A DNA stretch of 64,000 bases from Rhodococcus erythropolis NBRC 15567 (GTDB lineage: Bacteria > Actinomycetota > Actinomycetes > Mycobacteriales > Mycobacteriaceae), in NCBI RefSeq assembly GCF_001552595.1, contig NZ_BCRM01000001.1, positions 682,001 to 746,000 on the forward strand, read 5' to 3'. Shown piece by piece: positions 8,548 to 17,111 of this stretch. The notes below the pieces were generated by a model. The model was given only the letters and a program-made list of their open reading frames with translations. It did not search any database and was not told where the DNA came from. Position 1 is the stretch's first letter; each line of letters starts with the position of its first letter. The position numbers were made by a program, and so were the translations under genes.

Positions 8548-9425
8548 AGCTCGGCGTAGTTGTTCCGGTCGAATTGGGTCGAAGTGGAGATCCCGACTGG
8601 ATTCTGCAATTCGCCCGTGCCGCCGAATCGTTGGGTTTCGACGAGATCTCGGCCGTGGAGCACTCGGTTGTCATCGCGGATACGGCGAGCGAATACCCGT
8701 ACTCTCCGACCGGAAAATCTCACCTACCCGATGACTGTGACATCCCGGATCCACTGGAACTACTGTCATTTGTTGCCGGCGCCACAACGACTTTGGGTCT
8801 GTCCACCGGAGTTCTGGTGCTTCCCAACCACAATCCGGTAGTGCTTGCCAAGCGCTTGGCGACGCTGGATCGACTTTCGGGTGGGCGATTGCGCATCTGT
8901 CTCGGTCTGGGCTGGATGAAGGAAGAGATCGAAGCGTGCGGCGGTGACTTCGAGCGCCGCGGCAAGGTAGCCGATGAGGCCATCGCGGTGATGCGTTCAC
9001 TCTGGGAGGGCAAGGAAGCAGTCGATTTCGACGGCGATTACTTCTCGTTCAAGGGTGCGTACAGCTGGCCGAAGCCGCACCGCGAATCCGGAGTTCCGCT
9101 CTACATCGGTGGACACAGTCTCGCTGCTGCTCGGCGAGCAGGCCGGTTGGGTGATGGTTTCCAGCCGCTGGGACTGGCCGGTGAAGATCTCGACAAGGCT
9201 GTAGCGGCGATGAAAGCGGCTGCGGTGAAGGCAGATCGAGATCCTGCCGACGTATCGCTGGTACTCGGTGCGACACTGCCCAGACTCGACGAAGCGAAAC
9301 TCGAGTGGGCACGCGGGTTGGGAGCCGATCGAATCGTGTTGTCCGCGAGCCGTCGTGGCACGTCGTTGGAATTGATCATCGACGAAATGGCTGAATGCTC
9401 GAAGCGGCTGGGGCTCGGCGCGTAG
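8544..9425 (+). CDS. LLM-class (probably F420-dependent) oxidoreductase, TIGR03619-like
   Basis: A 293-residue luciferase-like TIM-barrel enzyme starting MKLGVVVPVELGRSGDPDW. It shows LGFDEISAVEHSV, GLSTGVLVLPNHNPVVLAKRL, the loop TLDRLSGGRLRICLGLGWMKEE and a C-terminal GRLGDGFQPLG. These are standard features of F420-dependent LLM enzymes in actinobacteria. It is the last gene of a three-gene operon (FadD, SDR, LLM). The divergent operon has its own LLM enzyme, so the locus holds a pair of them. No terminator-like hairpin was seen in the 85 bp after it. Confidence 0.88.
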   Translation: MKLGVVVPVELGRSGDPDWILQFARAAESLGFDEISAVEHSVVIADTASEYPYSPTGKSHLPDDCDIPDPLELLSFVAGATTTLGLSTGVLVLPNHNPVVLAKRLATLDRLSGGRLRICLGLGWMKEEIEACGGDFERRGKVADEAIAVMRSLWEGKEAVDFDGDYFSFKGAYSWPKPHRESGVPLYIGGHSLAAARRAGRLGDGFQPLGLAGEDLDKAVAAMKAAAVKADRDPADVSLVLGATLPRLDEAKLEWARGLGADRIVLSASRRGTSLELIIDEMAECSKRLGLGA

Positions 9426-9510
9426 TCCTTTCTCTGATCAGGGATGCGCCAGCCCGTTCAGGACCATCGCGCCACGAAGCGCGAGCGATCGGGTGCGTCG
9501 ATCCGGGACG

Positions 9511-10074
9511 TCAGTCGAGGGCGGTGGCGTCGGTTGTCGGCGTCTTCGTGCCGGGTGTCGCTTCGATGTCGAGAACGACCTGGCTGTCGGTGGCTTCTTC
9601 GGGGAAGACGTACCGACGCATGGCCCACCAGCGGAAGGCCGTCGCCAGCAGGGTCCCGATGATCGATCCGCTGATGAAGTCCGCGAAGTTCTCCATCAAC
9701 ACCGACACCTCGGGTTGACGCAGGTGGAACACGTACCTGGAGGTCCAGAGAGGTACCTGGTTGATGGCCAAACCGATACCCGCGACGATGAAGAACAGAG
9801 CGGCCTCGTGATGGCGCTGTCGACCACCGCGCTGAGCAAACGACCATTCGCGGTTGAGGACGTAAGACAGAACCGTCGCGATCAGGACCGCAAGGATGTT
9901 GGCCGTCACCGGGTGCTGAGGCAGAACCGTCCACTTGATGCCGAAGAACAGCACCGTGGTGACGATGAAGGCGATGCCGCCGACCACCAGGAACTTGAGC
10001 ATTTCTGCGTGCGGCAGGACGCGCACGAGAACCCGCTCAGGAAGCCTATTGACCATCTTTTCGACAAACGCCAT
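9511..10074 (-). CDS. GtrA-like membrane protein
   Basis: A 187-residue integral membrane protein with four predicted hydrophobic segments: FLVVGGIAFIVTTVLFFGI, a second near ANILAVLIATVLSYVLN, a third near ALFFIVAGIGLAINQV, and a fourth near SGSIIGTLLATAFRWW. It has the NREWSF sequence characteristic of GtrA. GtrA-family proteins are thought to flip or help flip lipid-linked sugars for cell-wall or surface polysaccharide synthesis. It has no glycosyltransferase partner next door. The C-terminal 25 residues are Thr/Ala-rich and disordered. Confidence 0.85.
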   Translation of the reverse strand: MAFVEKMVNRLPERVLVRVLPHAEMLKFLVVGGIAFIVTTVLFFGIKWTVLPQHPVTANILAVLIATVLSYVLNREWSFAQRGGRQRHHEAALFFIVAGIGLAINQVPLWTSRYVFHLRQPEVSVLMENFADFISGSIIGTLLATAFRWWAMRRYVFPEEATDSQVVLDIEATPGTKTPTTDATALD

Positions 10075-10139
10075 TGTTCGAGGCTAACCCTGAATACGAC
10101 CGACGGCACAAATCGTCGATGCCCGTGTCGGCAAGATCA

Positions 10140-11363
10140 TCAGAATCCGTACCCGAGAATTGCGGGCTTCTCTGCGTTGAAGGCGAAGTCGAAATTCCGG
10201 ATTTCCCGCGGATCGGACGCGTGGAGTCGGTGCGCCGCCGCGAAGGTCTTGGCCTGGTGCTCGCCCAGGTACAAGCTGCTCAGGACATCAGAGGGCATCG
10301 TGATCGCGGGCTCCGCGTCAGTGGCCGTACAGGTGGCCTTGCCACCCTTGACCTGAAGTGCAAAAGTTCCGCCGGCCTTCAGGAACGGATCTTCGACCTT
10401 GATGACGGTGTCCAGGTCAGCAGCATATTCGCGAGCCTCGAGAGCCGCGGGCACGTCCATGATGCGCAGCCACAGTCGATCGGAGCGCGTCGTCGTTCGG
10501 GCAAGGCGGTAGTCCGTCAGCATCAGCCGGAGTGGATCGGCAGGATGTTGGCGTGTCTCGATCCGGGTGACGAGGTCGAGGCCGCAGATCGTGCGCCACA
10601 GCGCCGCGTGCGCGTCTTCGGTGATCGTCACGAACTCGTCGATCTGGGCGATGCTGTCGCGGCCCTCGCTCGTGTGCCGGTAAGCGATGTATCCGTCCGC
10701 GTGTGTCAGAAAGAACAGTCCGGAGGCGCCGTCACGATCCTCGGACGGGTCGGCGAACATGTGGTCCCAGAGCGGTTGCGGACGCAATTGAGCGCCGGGT
10801 GTCAGCAGTCGCCAGCGGTCGTAGATCTCGGGTAGAAGCGTCGAGGCAGCTTTGACGTCGACGATCGACACGCCACCGTTGTCGGGCACCTCGGGGCGGA
10901 ACCGCGCGAAGCGGCGATCGAGGGTGATGCCCTCGCTGAAGGTGGCCGGGCCGTATCCGAAGCGGTTGTAGATGCCGGCCTCGCTGGCCGTCAGGGCGGC
11001 AAGTGGTGCTCCGGTCGACTCGATGTGGGCGTGAAGTGCAGTGAACATCGAGCGTAGGACGCCACGGCGACGGTGAGTCGGGGCGACGGATACCCAGGTG
11101 ATTCCGCGCGTGGGGAGTTGGCGTCCGCCGGGCACGGTGAATTCCATGTCGATTTCGATGGCCACGCCGACGGGTAGGTCACCGTCGACGGCGAGGATGA
11201 TGTCCTCGGGCTTGTAGAGAGCCTTCGTCAGTTCGCTGACCGCGGGAGACGGGTGAAAACCGAACCCCACCGAGTCGAGTAGTTGGAGAGCCGGCCAGTC
11301 GCTCTCGGTAGCGGTGCGGATGGTGATCTTGTTTTCGGGGCTCACGTATATCGACTTTGGCAT
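10140..11363 (-). CDS. Eis-like GNAT N-acetyltransferase
   Basis: A 407-residue protein close to the usual Eis length (about 400). The start at 11363 gives MPKSIYVSPENKITIRTA; upstream codons would add a non-conserved leader. The N-terminal GNAT domain contains WVSVAPTHRRRGVLRSMF, the acetyl-CoA pyrophosphate-binding motif. A second GNAT-like region follows, then a C-terminal SCP2-like domain, with the final residues ILGYGF. Eis enzymes acetylate amino groups of aminoglycosides and other amines and use the free C-terminal carboxylate in catalysis, which is consistent with the conserved C-terminus seen here. It is divergent from the desaturase gene. Confidence 0.88.
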   Translation of the reverse strand: MPKSIYVSPENKITIRTATESDWPALQLLDSVGFGFHPSPAVSELTKALYKPEDIILAVDGDLPVGVAIEIDMEFTVPGGRQLPTRGITWVSVAPTHRRRGVLRSMFTALHAHIESTGAPLAALTASEAGIYNRFGYGPATFSEGITLDRRFARFRPEVPDNGGVSIVDVKAASTLLPEIYDRWRLLTPGAQLRPQPLWDHMFADPSEDRDGASGLFFLTHADGYIAYRHTSEGRDSIAQIDEFVTITEDAHAALWRTICGLDLVTRIETRQHPADPLRLMLTDYRLARTTTRSDRLWLRIMDVPAALEAREYAADLDTVIKVEDPFLKAGGTFALQVKGGKATCTATDAEPAITMPSDVLSSLYLGEHQAKTFAAAHRLHASDPREIRNFDFAFNAEKPAILGYGF

Positions 11364-11478
11364 AGATTGCGTGAAGACGCACATGAATATCGGGGCTGAC
11401 GTTTCCGCACCGGCTCCCAGGGGTACCGCCCGACGGACCAGTCCTGCGGCACGGAGAAAACCGATACGGAGAAACACT

Positions 11479-12699
11479 GTGGCGATCACCGACATCAAGG
11501 AATATGCCCATCTCACCGAGGAAGACGTCGAAGCGCTCGGGCGCGAGTTGGACGCCATTCGGCTCGACATCGAGGAGAAGCGCGGCGCGCACGATGCTCG
11601 ATATATCCAGCGGACGATCGCGTTTCAACGCTCTCTGATGGTGGCCGGCCGCATCGTCTTGTTCGCCAGCAAGAAGAAGCCTGCCTGGATTCTGGGGACT
11701 GCGCTGCTGGGGGTCGGCAAGATCATCGAGAACATGGAACTCGGCCACAACATCATCCACGGTCAGTGGGACTGGATGAACGATCCCGAGATTCACTCGA
11801 GCAACTGGGAGTGGGACAACACCTGCCCGTCCTCGGGATGGAAGCACTCGCACAACTTCACTCATCACAAGTTCACCAACATCGTCGGCCTCGACAACGA
11901 TGTCGGCTACGGCATCATGCGCGTCACGCGCGATCAGAAGTGGCACGCCGACTATCTCTTCCAACCGATCACGAATTTCGTGCTGGCGACCCTCTTCGAG
12001 TGGGGCGTCGCACTGCATCACCTCGAGACCGACAAGCTTCGCAAGGGCGAGGTGAAGTGGTCCGAGAAATCGGAGATGGCCAAGGACGTCGGAAAGAAGA
12101 TCGCGCGACAGGTGGCGAAGGATTACATCCTGTTCCCCGCCCTGACCGGCCCGGCGTGGAAGACCACGTTGACGGCCAACGCCGTTGCAAATCTCATCCG
12201 CAACTATTGGAGTTACGCCGTCATCTTCTGCGGGCACTTCCCCGACGGTGCCGAGAAGTTCACGCTCGAGGAATTCGAGAACGAATCCCGCGCTCAGTGG
12301 TACTTACGACAGATGCTGGGGTCCGCCAACTTTCATGCCGGCCCCGTCATGGCCTTCATGAGCGGCAACCTCTGCTACCAGATCGAGCATCACTGCTTCC
12401 CTGACCTGCCGAGCAATCGGTACTCGGAAATCGCGGTGCCGCTGCGGGACTTGTGTGACAAGTACGACCTCCCGTACACCACCGGGCCGCTGTGGAAGCA
12501 GTACGGATTGACGCTGAGGACCATCTGGAAGTTGTCGCTGCCCAACAGGTTTCTCTCCGCGTCCCAGGACGATGCTCCGGAGACGCACTCGGAGTTGAAG
12601 TTCCGCATCCGCGGCGGAATCAAGGAAGTCTTCGGCGTCGATCCGCAGACCGGTAAGCGGCGCGGCCTGCGAACTGCGATCGCGATGGTGTCGAGCTGA
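11479..12699 (+). CDS. Membrane fatty-acid desaturase, DesA3 type
   Basis: A 406-residue diiron acyl-CoA/lipid desaturase. The GTG at 11479 (VAITDIKEYAHL) is preceded by CGGAGAA. All three histidine boxes are present: GHNIIHGQW, HSHNFTHHKF and QIEHHCFP. Hydrophobic stretches between the first and third boxes match the membrane topology of the family. Mycobacterial DesA3 makes oleic acid with an oxidoreductase partner; no such partner is adjacent here. The C-terminus is basic. It runs towards the metI gene with only four bases between stops. Confidence 0.9.
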   Translation: MAITDIKEYAHLTEEDVEALGRELDAIRLDIEEKRGAHDARYIQRTIAFQRSLMVAGRIVLFASKKKPAWILGTALLGVGKIIENMELGHNIIHGQWDWMNDPEIHSSNWEWDNTCPSSGWKHSHNFTHHKFTNIVGLDNDVGYGIMRVTRDQKWHADYLFQPITNFVLATLFEWGVALHHLETDKLRKGEVKWSEKSEMAKDVGKKIARQVAKDYILFPALTGPAWKTTLTANAVANLIRNYWSYAVIFCGHFPDGAEKFTLEEFENESRAQWYLRQMLGSANFHAGPVMAFMSGNLCYQIEHHCFPDLPSNRYSEIAVPLRDLCDKYDLPYTTGPLWKQYGLTLRTIWKLSLPNRFLSASQDDAPETHSELKFRIRGGIKEVFGVDPQTGKRRGLRTAIAMVSS

Positions 12700-12703
12700 T
12701 CGG

Positions 12704-13372
12704 TTACCGCTTGTGGGCCATCGAACGAACTACGAGATCGCCGGTCGACTGGATTGCTTGAACCAACACGATCAAGATCACGACAGCGACGAACAACACC
12801 GGGGTGTTGAATCGTTGGTAGCCGTACTTGATCGCGAAGTCACCGAGACCGCCGGCGCCGATGGCGCCTGCCATGGCCGAGAAACCGATCAGCATCACCG
12901 CCGTCAGGGTTGCTCCGGCTACCAATCCCGGAACTGATTCGGGCAGTAGCACTTTGACGATGATGTCCTTGTCGGTGGCGCCCATGGATCGTGCTGCTTC
13001 GACGCGTCCGGAATCGACCTCACGTAGCGCGTTCTCGACGACGCGAGCGAAGAAGGGCACCGAGCCGATGGTCAGCGGGACGATCGCTGCCGTCGCCCCG
13101 AGCGCTGTTCCGACGATCGCCCGCGTCGCCGGGATGAGGAGGACCAACAGAATCACGAACGGCAGCGAACGGCCGATGTTCACCACGGTGCCCAGTACCG
13201 AATTGAGAACGCGGTTCGGACGGATTCCGTCGGGCGCGCTCGCGTGCAACAGAACGCCGAGGGCGATACCGATGATCACGGTGAGCACGAACGAGACGCC
13301 GACCATGTAGAGCGTGTCGAGTAGGGCTTCCCATGCTTCGCCCAGGGAATCCTGCCAGGACGTCTTGTTCAT
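12704..13372 (-). CDS. metI: Methionine ABC transporter permease MetI
   Basis: A 222-residue inner-membrane permease with five or six hydrophobic helices. It has the ABC-permease coupling loop VEAARSMGATDKDIIVKVLLP and a typical GAIGAGGLGDFAIKYGYQRF end. It is the third gene of the leftward metQ-metN-metI operon; its start overlaps the MetN stop by four bases. It imports D- and L-methionine or related sulfur compounds. Confidence 0.95.
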   Translation of the reverse strand: MNKTSWQDSLGEAWEALLDTLYMVGVSFVLTVIIGIALGVLLHASAPDGIRPNRVLNSVLGTVVNIGRSLPFVILLVLLIPATRAIVGTALGATAAIVPLTIGSVPFFARVVENALREVDSGRVEAARSMGATDKDIIVKVLLPESVPGLVAGATLTAVMLIGFSAMAGAIGAGGLGDFAIKYGYQRFNTPVLFVAVVILIVLVQAIQSTGDLVVRSMAHKR

Positions 13373-14370
13373 GAGAACGTCACCTTCACTCCGCGCTGCG
13401 AAAGATGTTCTTCGACAGACTTTCTTGTCTCTTCGTCGTTGGCGAGTCCGGTGTGCGAGGCGAACTCCACGCGAAGGCGGCCGACCTGATGGGCTCCGAT
13501 GTCCTCGATACCGCCGGAGATCACGGTGACGTCGACATCGAGATCACGCGAGAGTTGGGAAATCACGGGCGAGGTCGACAGCGAATCGACAAAGGTGAGG
13601 AGTGCCGGAATTCCGGTCGGGGACGTTCGCACCGTTCCGGTCGGCAGTAGCGCCTCGCCGAGGGGTGAGTCCGGGTCCGCAACCAGTTCGGTGAGCGTTC
13701 CCTCGTCGACGATACGTCCCTGGTCGATCAGGGCGGCGCGGTGACAGATCCGTCGAACCACGTTGAGCTCGTGGGTGATCAGAACGATGGTCACACCCAG
13801 ACGTCGATTGAGGTCGGCGAGCAGGTCGAGGATCGAATCGGTCGTATCCGAGTCGAGGGCGCTCGTGGCTTCGTCGCACAGGAGGACATCGGGAGAAGCC
13901 GCCAAGGCCCTCGCGATCCCGACCCGTTGTTTCTGTCCGCCGGACAGTTGCGAAGGGAAGGCGTCACGTCGGTCTTCCAGGCCGACCAACTCGATCAGCT
14001 CGTCGACGCGGGCACGGCGATCTGCCCGCGAGTACCCCGCCACTTCGAGAGGAAAGGCGATGTTGGCGGCGACCGAGCGGGAGTGCAGCAGGTTGAAATG
14101 CTGGAACACGACACCGATCCGCTTGCGTGCATCGCGCAACTGCGCCGGGCTCAACGCGGTCAGATCGGTGTCACCCAACAGAATCCGGCCACTGGTCGGG
14201 CGTTCGAGCAGGTTGAGGCAGCGCAGCAGAGTCGATTTACCGGCGCCGCTCTTGCCGATGATGCCGAAGATTTCGCCGTCTTCGATTTTCAGGGACACGG
14301 AATCGAGTGCATGCAGAACCTTTGTGCCGCTGCGGTATTCCTTGGAGACCGATTCGATCGAGAAGACCAT
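13369..14370 (-). CDS. metN: Methionine ABC transporter ATP-binding protein MetN
   Basis: A 333-residue ATPase with Walker A GIIGKSGAGKSTLLRC, signature LSGGQKQRVGIARAL, Walker B DVLLCDEATSALD and the H-loop ITHEL. The C-terminal 90 residues form a NIL domain, which in MetN proteins binds methionine and shuts transport down when internal methionine is high. It sits 12 bases after metQ and overlaps metI by four. Confidence 0.95.
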   Translation of the reverse strand: MVFSIESVSKEYRSGTKVLHALDSVSLKIEDGEIFGIIGKSGAGKSTLLRCLNLLERPTSGRILLGDTDLTALSPAQLRDARKRIGVVFQHFNLLHSRSVAANIAFPLEVAGYSRADRRARVDELIELVGLEDRRDAFPSQLSGGQKQRVGIARALAASPDVLLCDEATSALDSDTTDSILDLLADLNRRLGVTIVLITHELNVVRRICHRAALIDQGRIVDEGTLTELVADPDSPLGEALLPTGTVRTSPTGIPALLTFVDSLSTSPVISQLSRDLDVDVTVISGGIEDIGAHQVGRLRVEFASHTGLANDEETRKSVEEHLSQRGVKVTFS

Positions 14371-14382
14371 GACGGGTCTCGA

Positions 14383-15240
14383 TCAGGTAGCGCTGGCCGG
14401 AATGACCGAGCCCTGGTAGGTCTGCTCGATGAACGTCGCGACGTCGGTGGACGTCAACGCCTCGGCCAACTTCTGCACTCGCGCATCGTTTTCGAGGGAG
14501 GTACGAACCGTCAGGACGTTGGCGTACGGGTTGCCCTCGGCCTTCTCGAGCACCAGTGCGTCCTTGGCGGGATTGAGGCCGCCTTCGATTGCGTAGTTGC
14601 CGTTGATGATTGCAAGATCGACATTTCCGTCGTCGAGAGTGCGCGGAAGCTGCGGGGGATCGACCTGGGTGAACGTGAGTCCCTTGGGGTTGTCGATGAT
14701 GTTCTTCTCGCTGATCTGCGTGATGTCGGTGCCGGGGGCGCCCAACTGCTGATCGAGCTTGATCAAACCGGCCTGCTGCAGCAGGTACAGCCCACGGGCG
14801 AAGTTCGTCACGTTGTTGGACAACGCGACCGTTGCGCCCTGGCGCAGGTCGGCCACGTTGGTGACCTTCTTGGAATATGCACCGAGGGGCTCGACGTGGA
14901 CCTTCGCCACGGCGACCAGGTCGTCGACGCCCTTTTCCTTCGACCACGATTCCTGGTACGGCACGTGCTGGAAGAAGTTGGCGTCGGTGTCGCCCGCTTC
15001 GAGCACCTCGTTGGCGTCGAGGTCGCCGGTGATCTCGCTGACCTCGATCTTGGTGTCGCCGAGCAGGCCCTTTTCTTCGACGAACTTCAAGATCTCGGCG
15101 TGCGGAACCGAAGAAGCGACGATGCGAAGGGGCGCGTTCTCATCGGAAGAGTTGTCGCTCGAGCACGCTGCGACGGTTCCGACTGCGACGGCGGCCACTG
15201 CGAAGGCAGCGAGGAATCTTCTGGTGCGCGAGCGTGACAT
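14383..15240 (-). CDS. metQ: Methionine-binding lipoprotein MetQ
   Basis: A 285-residue NlpA-family substrate-binding lipoprotein. The start at 15240 follows a GGAGAT site. The signal peptide ends in the lipobox VAAC with the acylated cysteine at about residue 26. Seen family motifs are VPHAEILKF, ANFFQHVPY and YAIEGGLNPAKDAL. It captures methionine outside the membrane for MetNI. An inverted repeat in its leader (15266-15286) may control the operon. Confidence 0.95.
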   Translation of the reverse strand: MSRSRTRRFLAAFAVAAVAVGTVAACSSDNSSDENAPLRIVASSVPHAEILKFVEEKGLLGDTKIEVSEITGDLDANEVLEAGDTDANFFQHVPYQESWSKEKGVDDLVAVAKVHVEPLGAYSKKVTNVADLRQGATVALSNNVTNFARGLYLLQQAGLIKLDQQLGAPGTDITQISEKNIIDNPKGLTFTQVDPPQLPRTLDDGNVDLAIINGNYAIEGGLNPAKDALVLEKAEGNPYANVLTVRTSLENDARVQKLAEALTSTDVATFIEQTYQGSVIPASAT

Positions 15241-15265
15241 GTGAATCTCCAAGACATAGCCGAAC

Positions 15266-15286
15266 GTCACGCCGAGATGGCGTGAC
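15266..15286 (-). promoter_or_regulatory. Inverted repeat in metQ leader
   Basis: Perfect 8-bp arms GTCACGCC and GGCGTGAC with a 5-bp centre lie 26 bp before the metQ start. It could be a repressor operator or an RNA hairpin. It lacks a U-run, so it is not a simple terminator, and I could not fit a known SAM riboswitch to the leader. Confidence 0.45.
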
Positions 15287-15355
15287 AGTTGCTGAACGCT
15301 AGCCCGGTAAACCTCCCGTGAGGAGATACAGAATCACCGCGATTTTTTCCTGTAC

Positions 15356-15814
15356 CTATTGTCCGAGCAGGATGACCGGAACGTCCTCGGCAAAATCGAC
15401 TACCAATTCACGACGCGAGAACAACCAGGTGCCGTCGACCTTTTCGAAGCTGTCCTGATAACGAATCTCGATCCGGTTGTCCCGGTGGCCCTCGCCCCGC
15501 GGATAGATGTGGTGAGCGGAGCAGTAGGCCTCACCGTGCGCGGTGGTGGGGCTGTCGAGGTCGAGGATCTGCTGCTCGACGATGTGCCGGGTCGAGTGCA
15601 GATGTGAGACGGCATCGACCACCGAACTGCTGACGACGGTGTTCCCACGTATCTCCGTCGGCGCATCCGTTCCGTTCAATGCCGGCGGCAAGACGAATGC
15701 CACGTCGTCAGTGAAGAGAGCCGCAAGCGCGGTGGTGTTTCGGCGGTCGACGGCCTGTGCATACCTGGCGGCCAAGTCGGTGAGAGCGACGCGATCCGAG
15801 GAGTCCATGCGCAT
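15356..15814 (-). CDS. SnoaL-like / NTF2-fold protein
   Basis: A 152-residue NTF2-like protein (also startable at 15808). The N-terminal pattern DLAARYAQAVDRRN and LAALFTDDVAFVLPP, the central HLHSTRHIV, and the terminal WLFSRREL are SnoaL_4-like. It is transcribed away from the ChsE-like operon and shares its 130-bp promoter region. It may be a hydratase, isomerase or ketosteroid-isomerase-like protein for the same pathway. It is one of five NTF2-like proteins in the first 25 kb. Confidence 0.83.
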   Translation of the reverse strand: MRMDSSDRVALTDLAARYAQAVDRRNTTALAALFTDDVAFVLPPALNGTDAPTEIRGNTVVSSSVVDAVSHLHSTRHIVEQQILDLDSPTTAHGEAYCSAHHIYPRGEGHRDNRIEIRYQDSFEKVDGTWLFSRRELVVDFAEDVPVILLGQ

Positions 15815-15944
15815 ATCTCACCCTATGTGACGCCGCTCATGTTTCGGCTTCCCGCTCAACGAGACATTCACAGCGCCCACCTGGGCATCTGGTTAGCGTC
15901 CAGACCAAGAGTTGCCAGCCATGAATGCCATAGGAGAAACAGCG

Positions 15945-17111
15945 ATGGATCTGAGGGAATCGCCCGAGCAGCAGGAGCTCCGCAAGGAGTTGCGCGCGTA
16001 CTTCGCGGCGCTGCTGCCGGAAGAGAAGCGTCGCGCGGCCGGCGAGCAAGGTGTGGGCGGCGAGTACTTCCGCGAGATCGTGAAGTTGCTGGGTAAGGAC
16101 GGCTGGCTCGGCATCGGTTGGCCCAAGGAATTCGGTGGACAGGGCCGCTCCATCGAAGAACAGTTCGTGTTCTTCGACGAGGTTCAGCGCGCGGGACTGC
16201 CGTTCCCCTTCGTGACGGTCAATACCGTCGGACCGACGTTGATGAAGTACGGCACCGAAGAGCAGAAGGAACGATTCCTGCCCGGCATTCTTGCCGGCGA
16301 CATCGTCTTCGCCATCGGCTACACCGAGCCCGAGGCCGGCACCGACCTCGCATCACTCAAGACTCGTGCGGTTCTCGACGGTGACGAGTGGATCGTCGAC
16401 GGCAACAAGATCTTCACCAGTGGCGCAAACACTGCCGACTACGTGTGGCTGGCCTGCCGCACCGACGCGGACGCCCCCAAGCACAAGGGCATCTCGATCC
16501 TGATCGTCCCCACCGAGGACGCAGGCTTCGAGTGGTCACCGATCAACACCGTCGGCGGTTTGATGGTGACGTCGACGTACTACTCCGGCATTCGTGTTCC
16601 GTCGAAGGACGTTGTCGGCGAGGTCAACGGCGGCTGGCAGCTCATCACGGCTCAGCTCAATCATGAGCGAATCGGCTTGGCGGCCATCGGTGGTCGCACT
16701 TACGGTCTGTGGAACCTGGTTCTGGACTGGGCCAAGGAAAATGGTGCCATCAACATCCCGTGGGTACAGCAGGACTTCGCTCGTACACACGCCAAGCTCG
16801 AGGCCATGCGCCTGCTGAACTGGAAGATGACGGCAGCCGTCGCACAGGACACGCTCTCCGGAGCCGACGCCGGCGCTACCAAGACGTACGGGACCGAGAC
16901 TCACGTCGACGTCTACCGCACCCTGCTCGGAATTCTCGGCTCCGCCGGACGCATCCGCCCCGAGTCTCCGGGCGCTTTGCTTGCCGGTCAGATCGAGCAG
17001 ATCTCGCGTCAGGGTGTCGTGAACACCTTCGGCGGCGGCGTCAACGAGGTTCTGCGTGACATGGTCGGCACCATCGGCTTGGGACTCGTTCGCGAAAAGA
17101 GGGTCAAGTGA
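15945..17111 (+). CDS. Acyl-CoA dehydrogenase, FadE29/ChsE2-like
   Basis: A 388-residue flavin-dependent acyl-CoA dehydrogenase. The ATG at 15945 is preceded by AGGAGA. Motifs include GIGWPKEFGGQGRS, AIGYTEPEAGTDLASLKTRA (FAD and substrate region), and a C-terminal FGGGVNEVLRDMVG. The length matches M. tuberculosis FadE29 (387). In that organism FadE28 and FadE29 form a heterotetramer that desaturates the steroid 3-carbon side-chain CoA ester. Here it is the first gene of a six-gene, mostly overlapping operon and is followed by ChsH2-like and second FadE genes. The steroid assignment is by context and length. Confidence 0.9.
   Translation: MDLRESPEQQELRKELRAYFAALLPEEKRRAAGEQGVGGEYFREIVKLLGKDGWLGIGWPKEFGGQGRSIEEQFVFFDEVQRAGLPFPFVTVNTVGPTLMKYGTEEQKERFLPGILAGDIVFAIGYTEPEAGTDLASLKTRAVLDGDEWIVDGNKIFTSGANTADYVWLACRTDADAPKHKGISILIVPTEDAGFEWSPINTVGGLMVTSTYYSGIRVPSKDVVGEVNGGWQLITAQLNHERIGLAAIGGRTYGLWNLVLDWAKENGAINIPWVQQDFARTHAKLEAMRLLNWKMTAAVAQDTLSGADAGATKTYGTETHVDVYRTLLGILGSAGRIRPESPGALLAGQIEQISRQGVVNTFGGGVNEVLRDMVGTIGLGLVREKRVK

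Noticed and set aside
13741-15237. 498-residue open frame on the plus strand opposite metN and metQ
   Set aside because: It has no family motif and lies antisense to well-supported transporter genes; it is a GC-rich shadow frame.
15815-15944. KstR operator upstream of the FadE29-like gene
   Set aside because: No TnnAACnnGTTnnA palindrome was found in this 130-bp gap.
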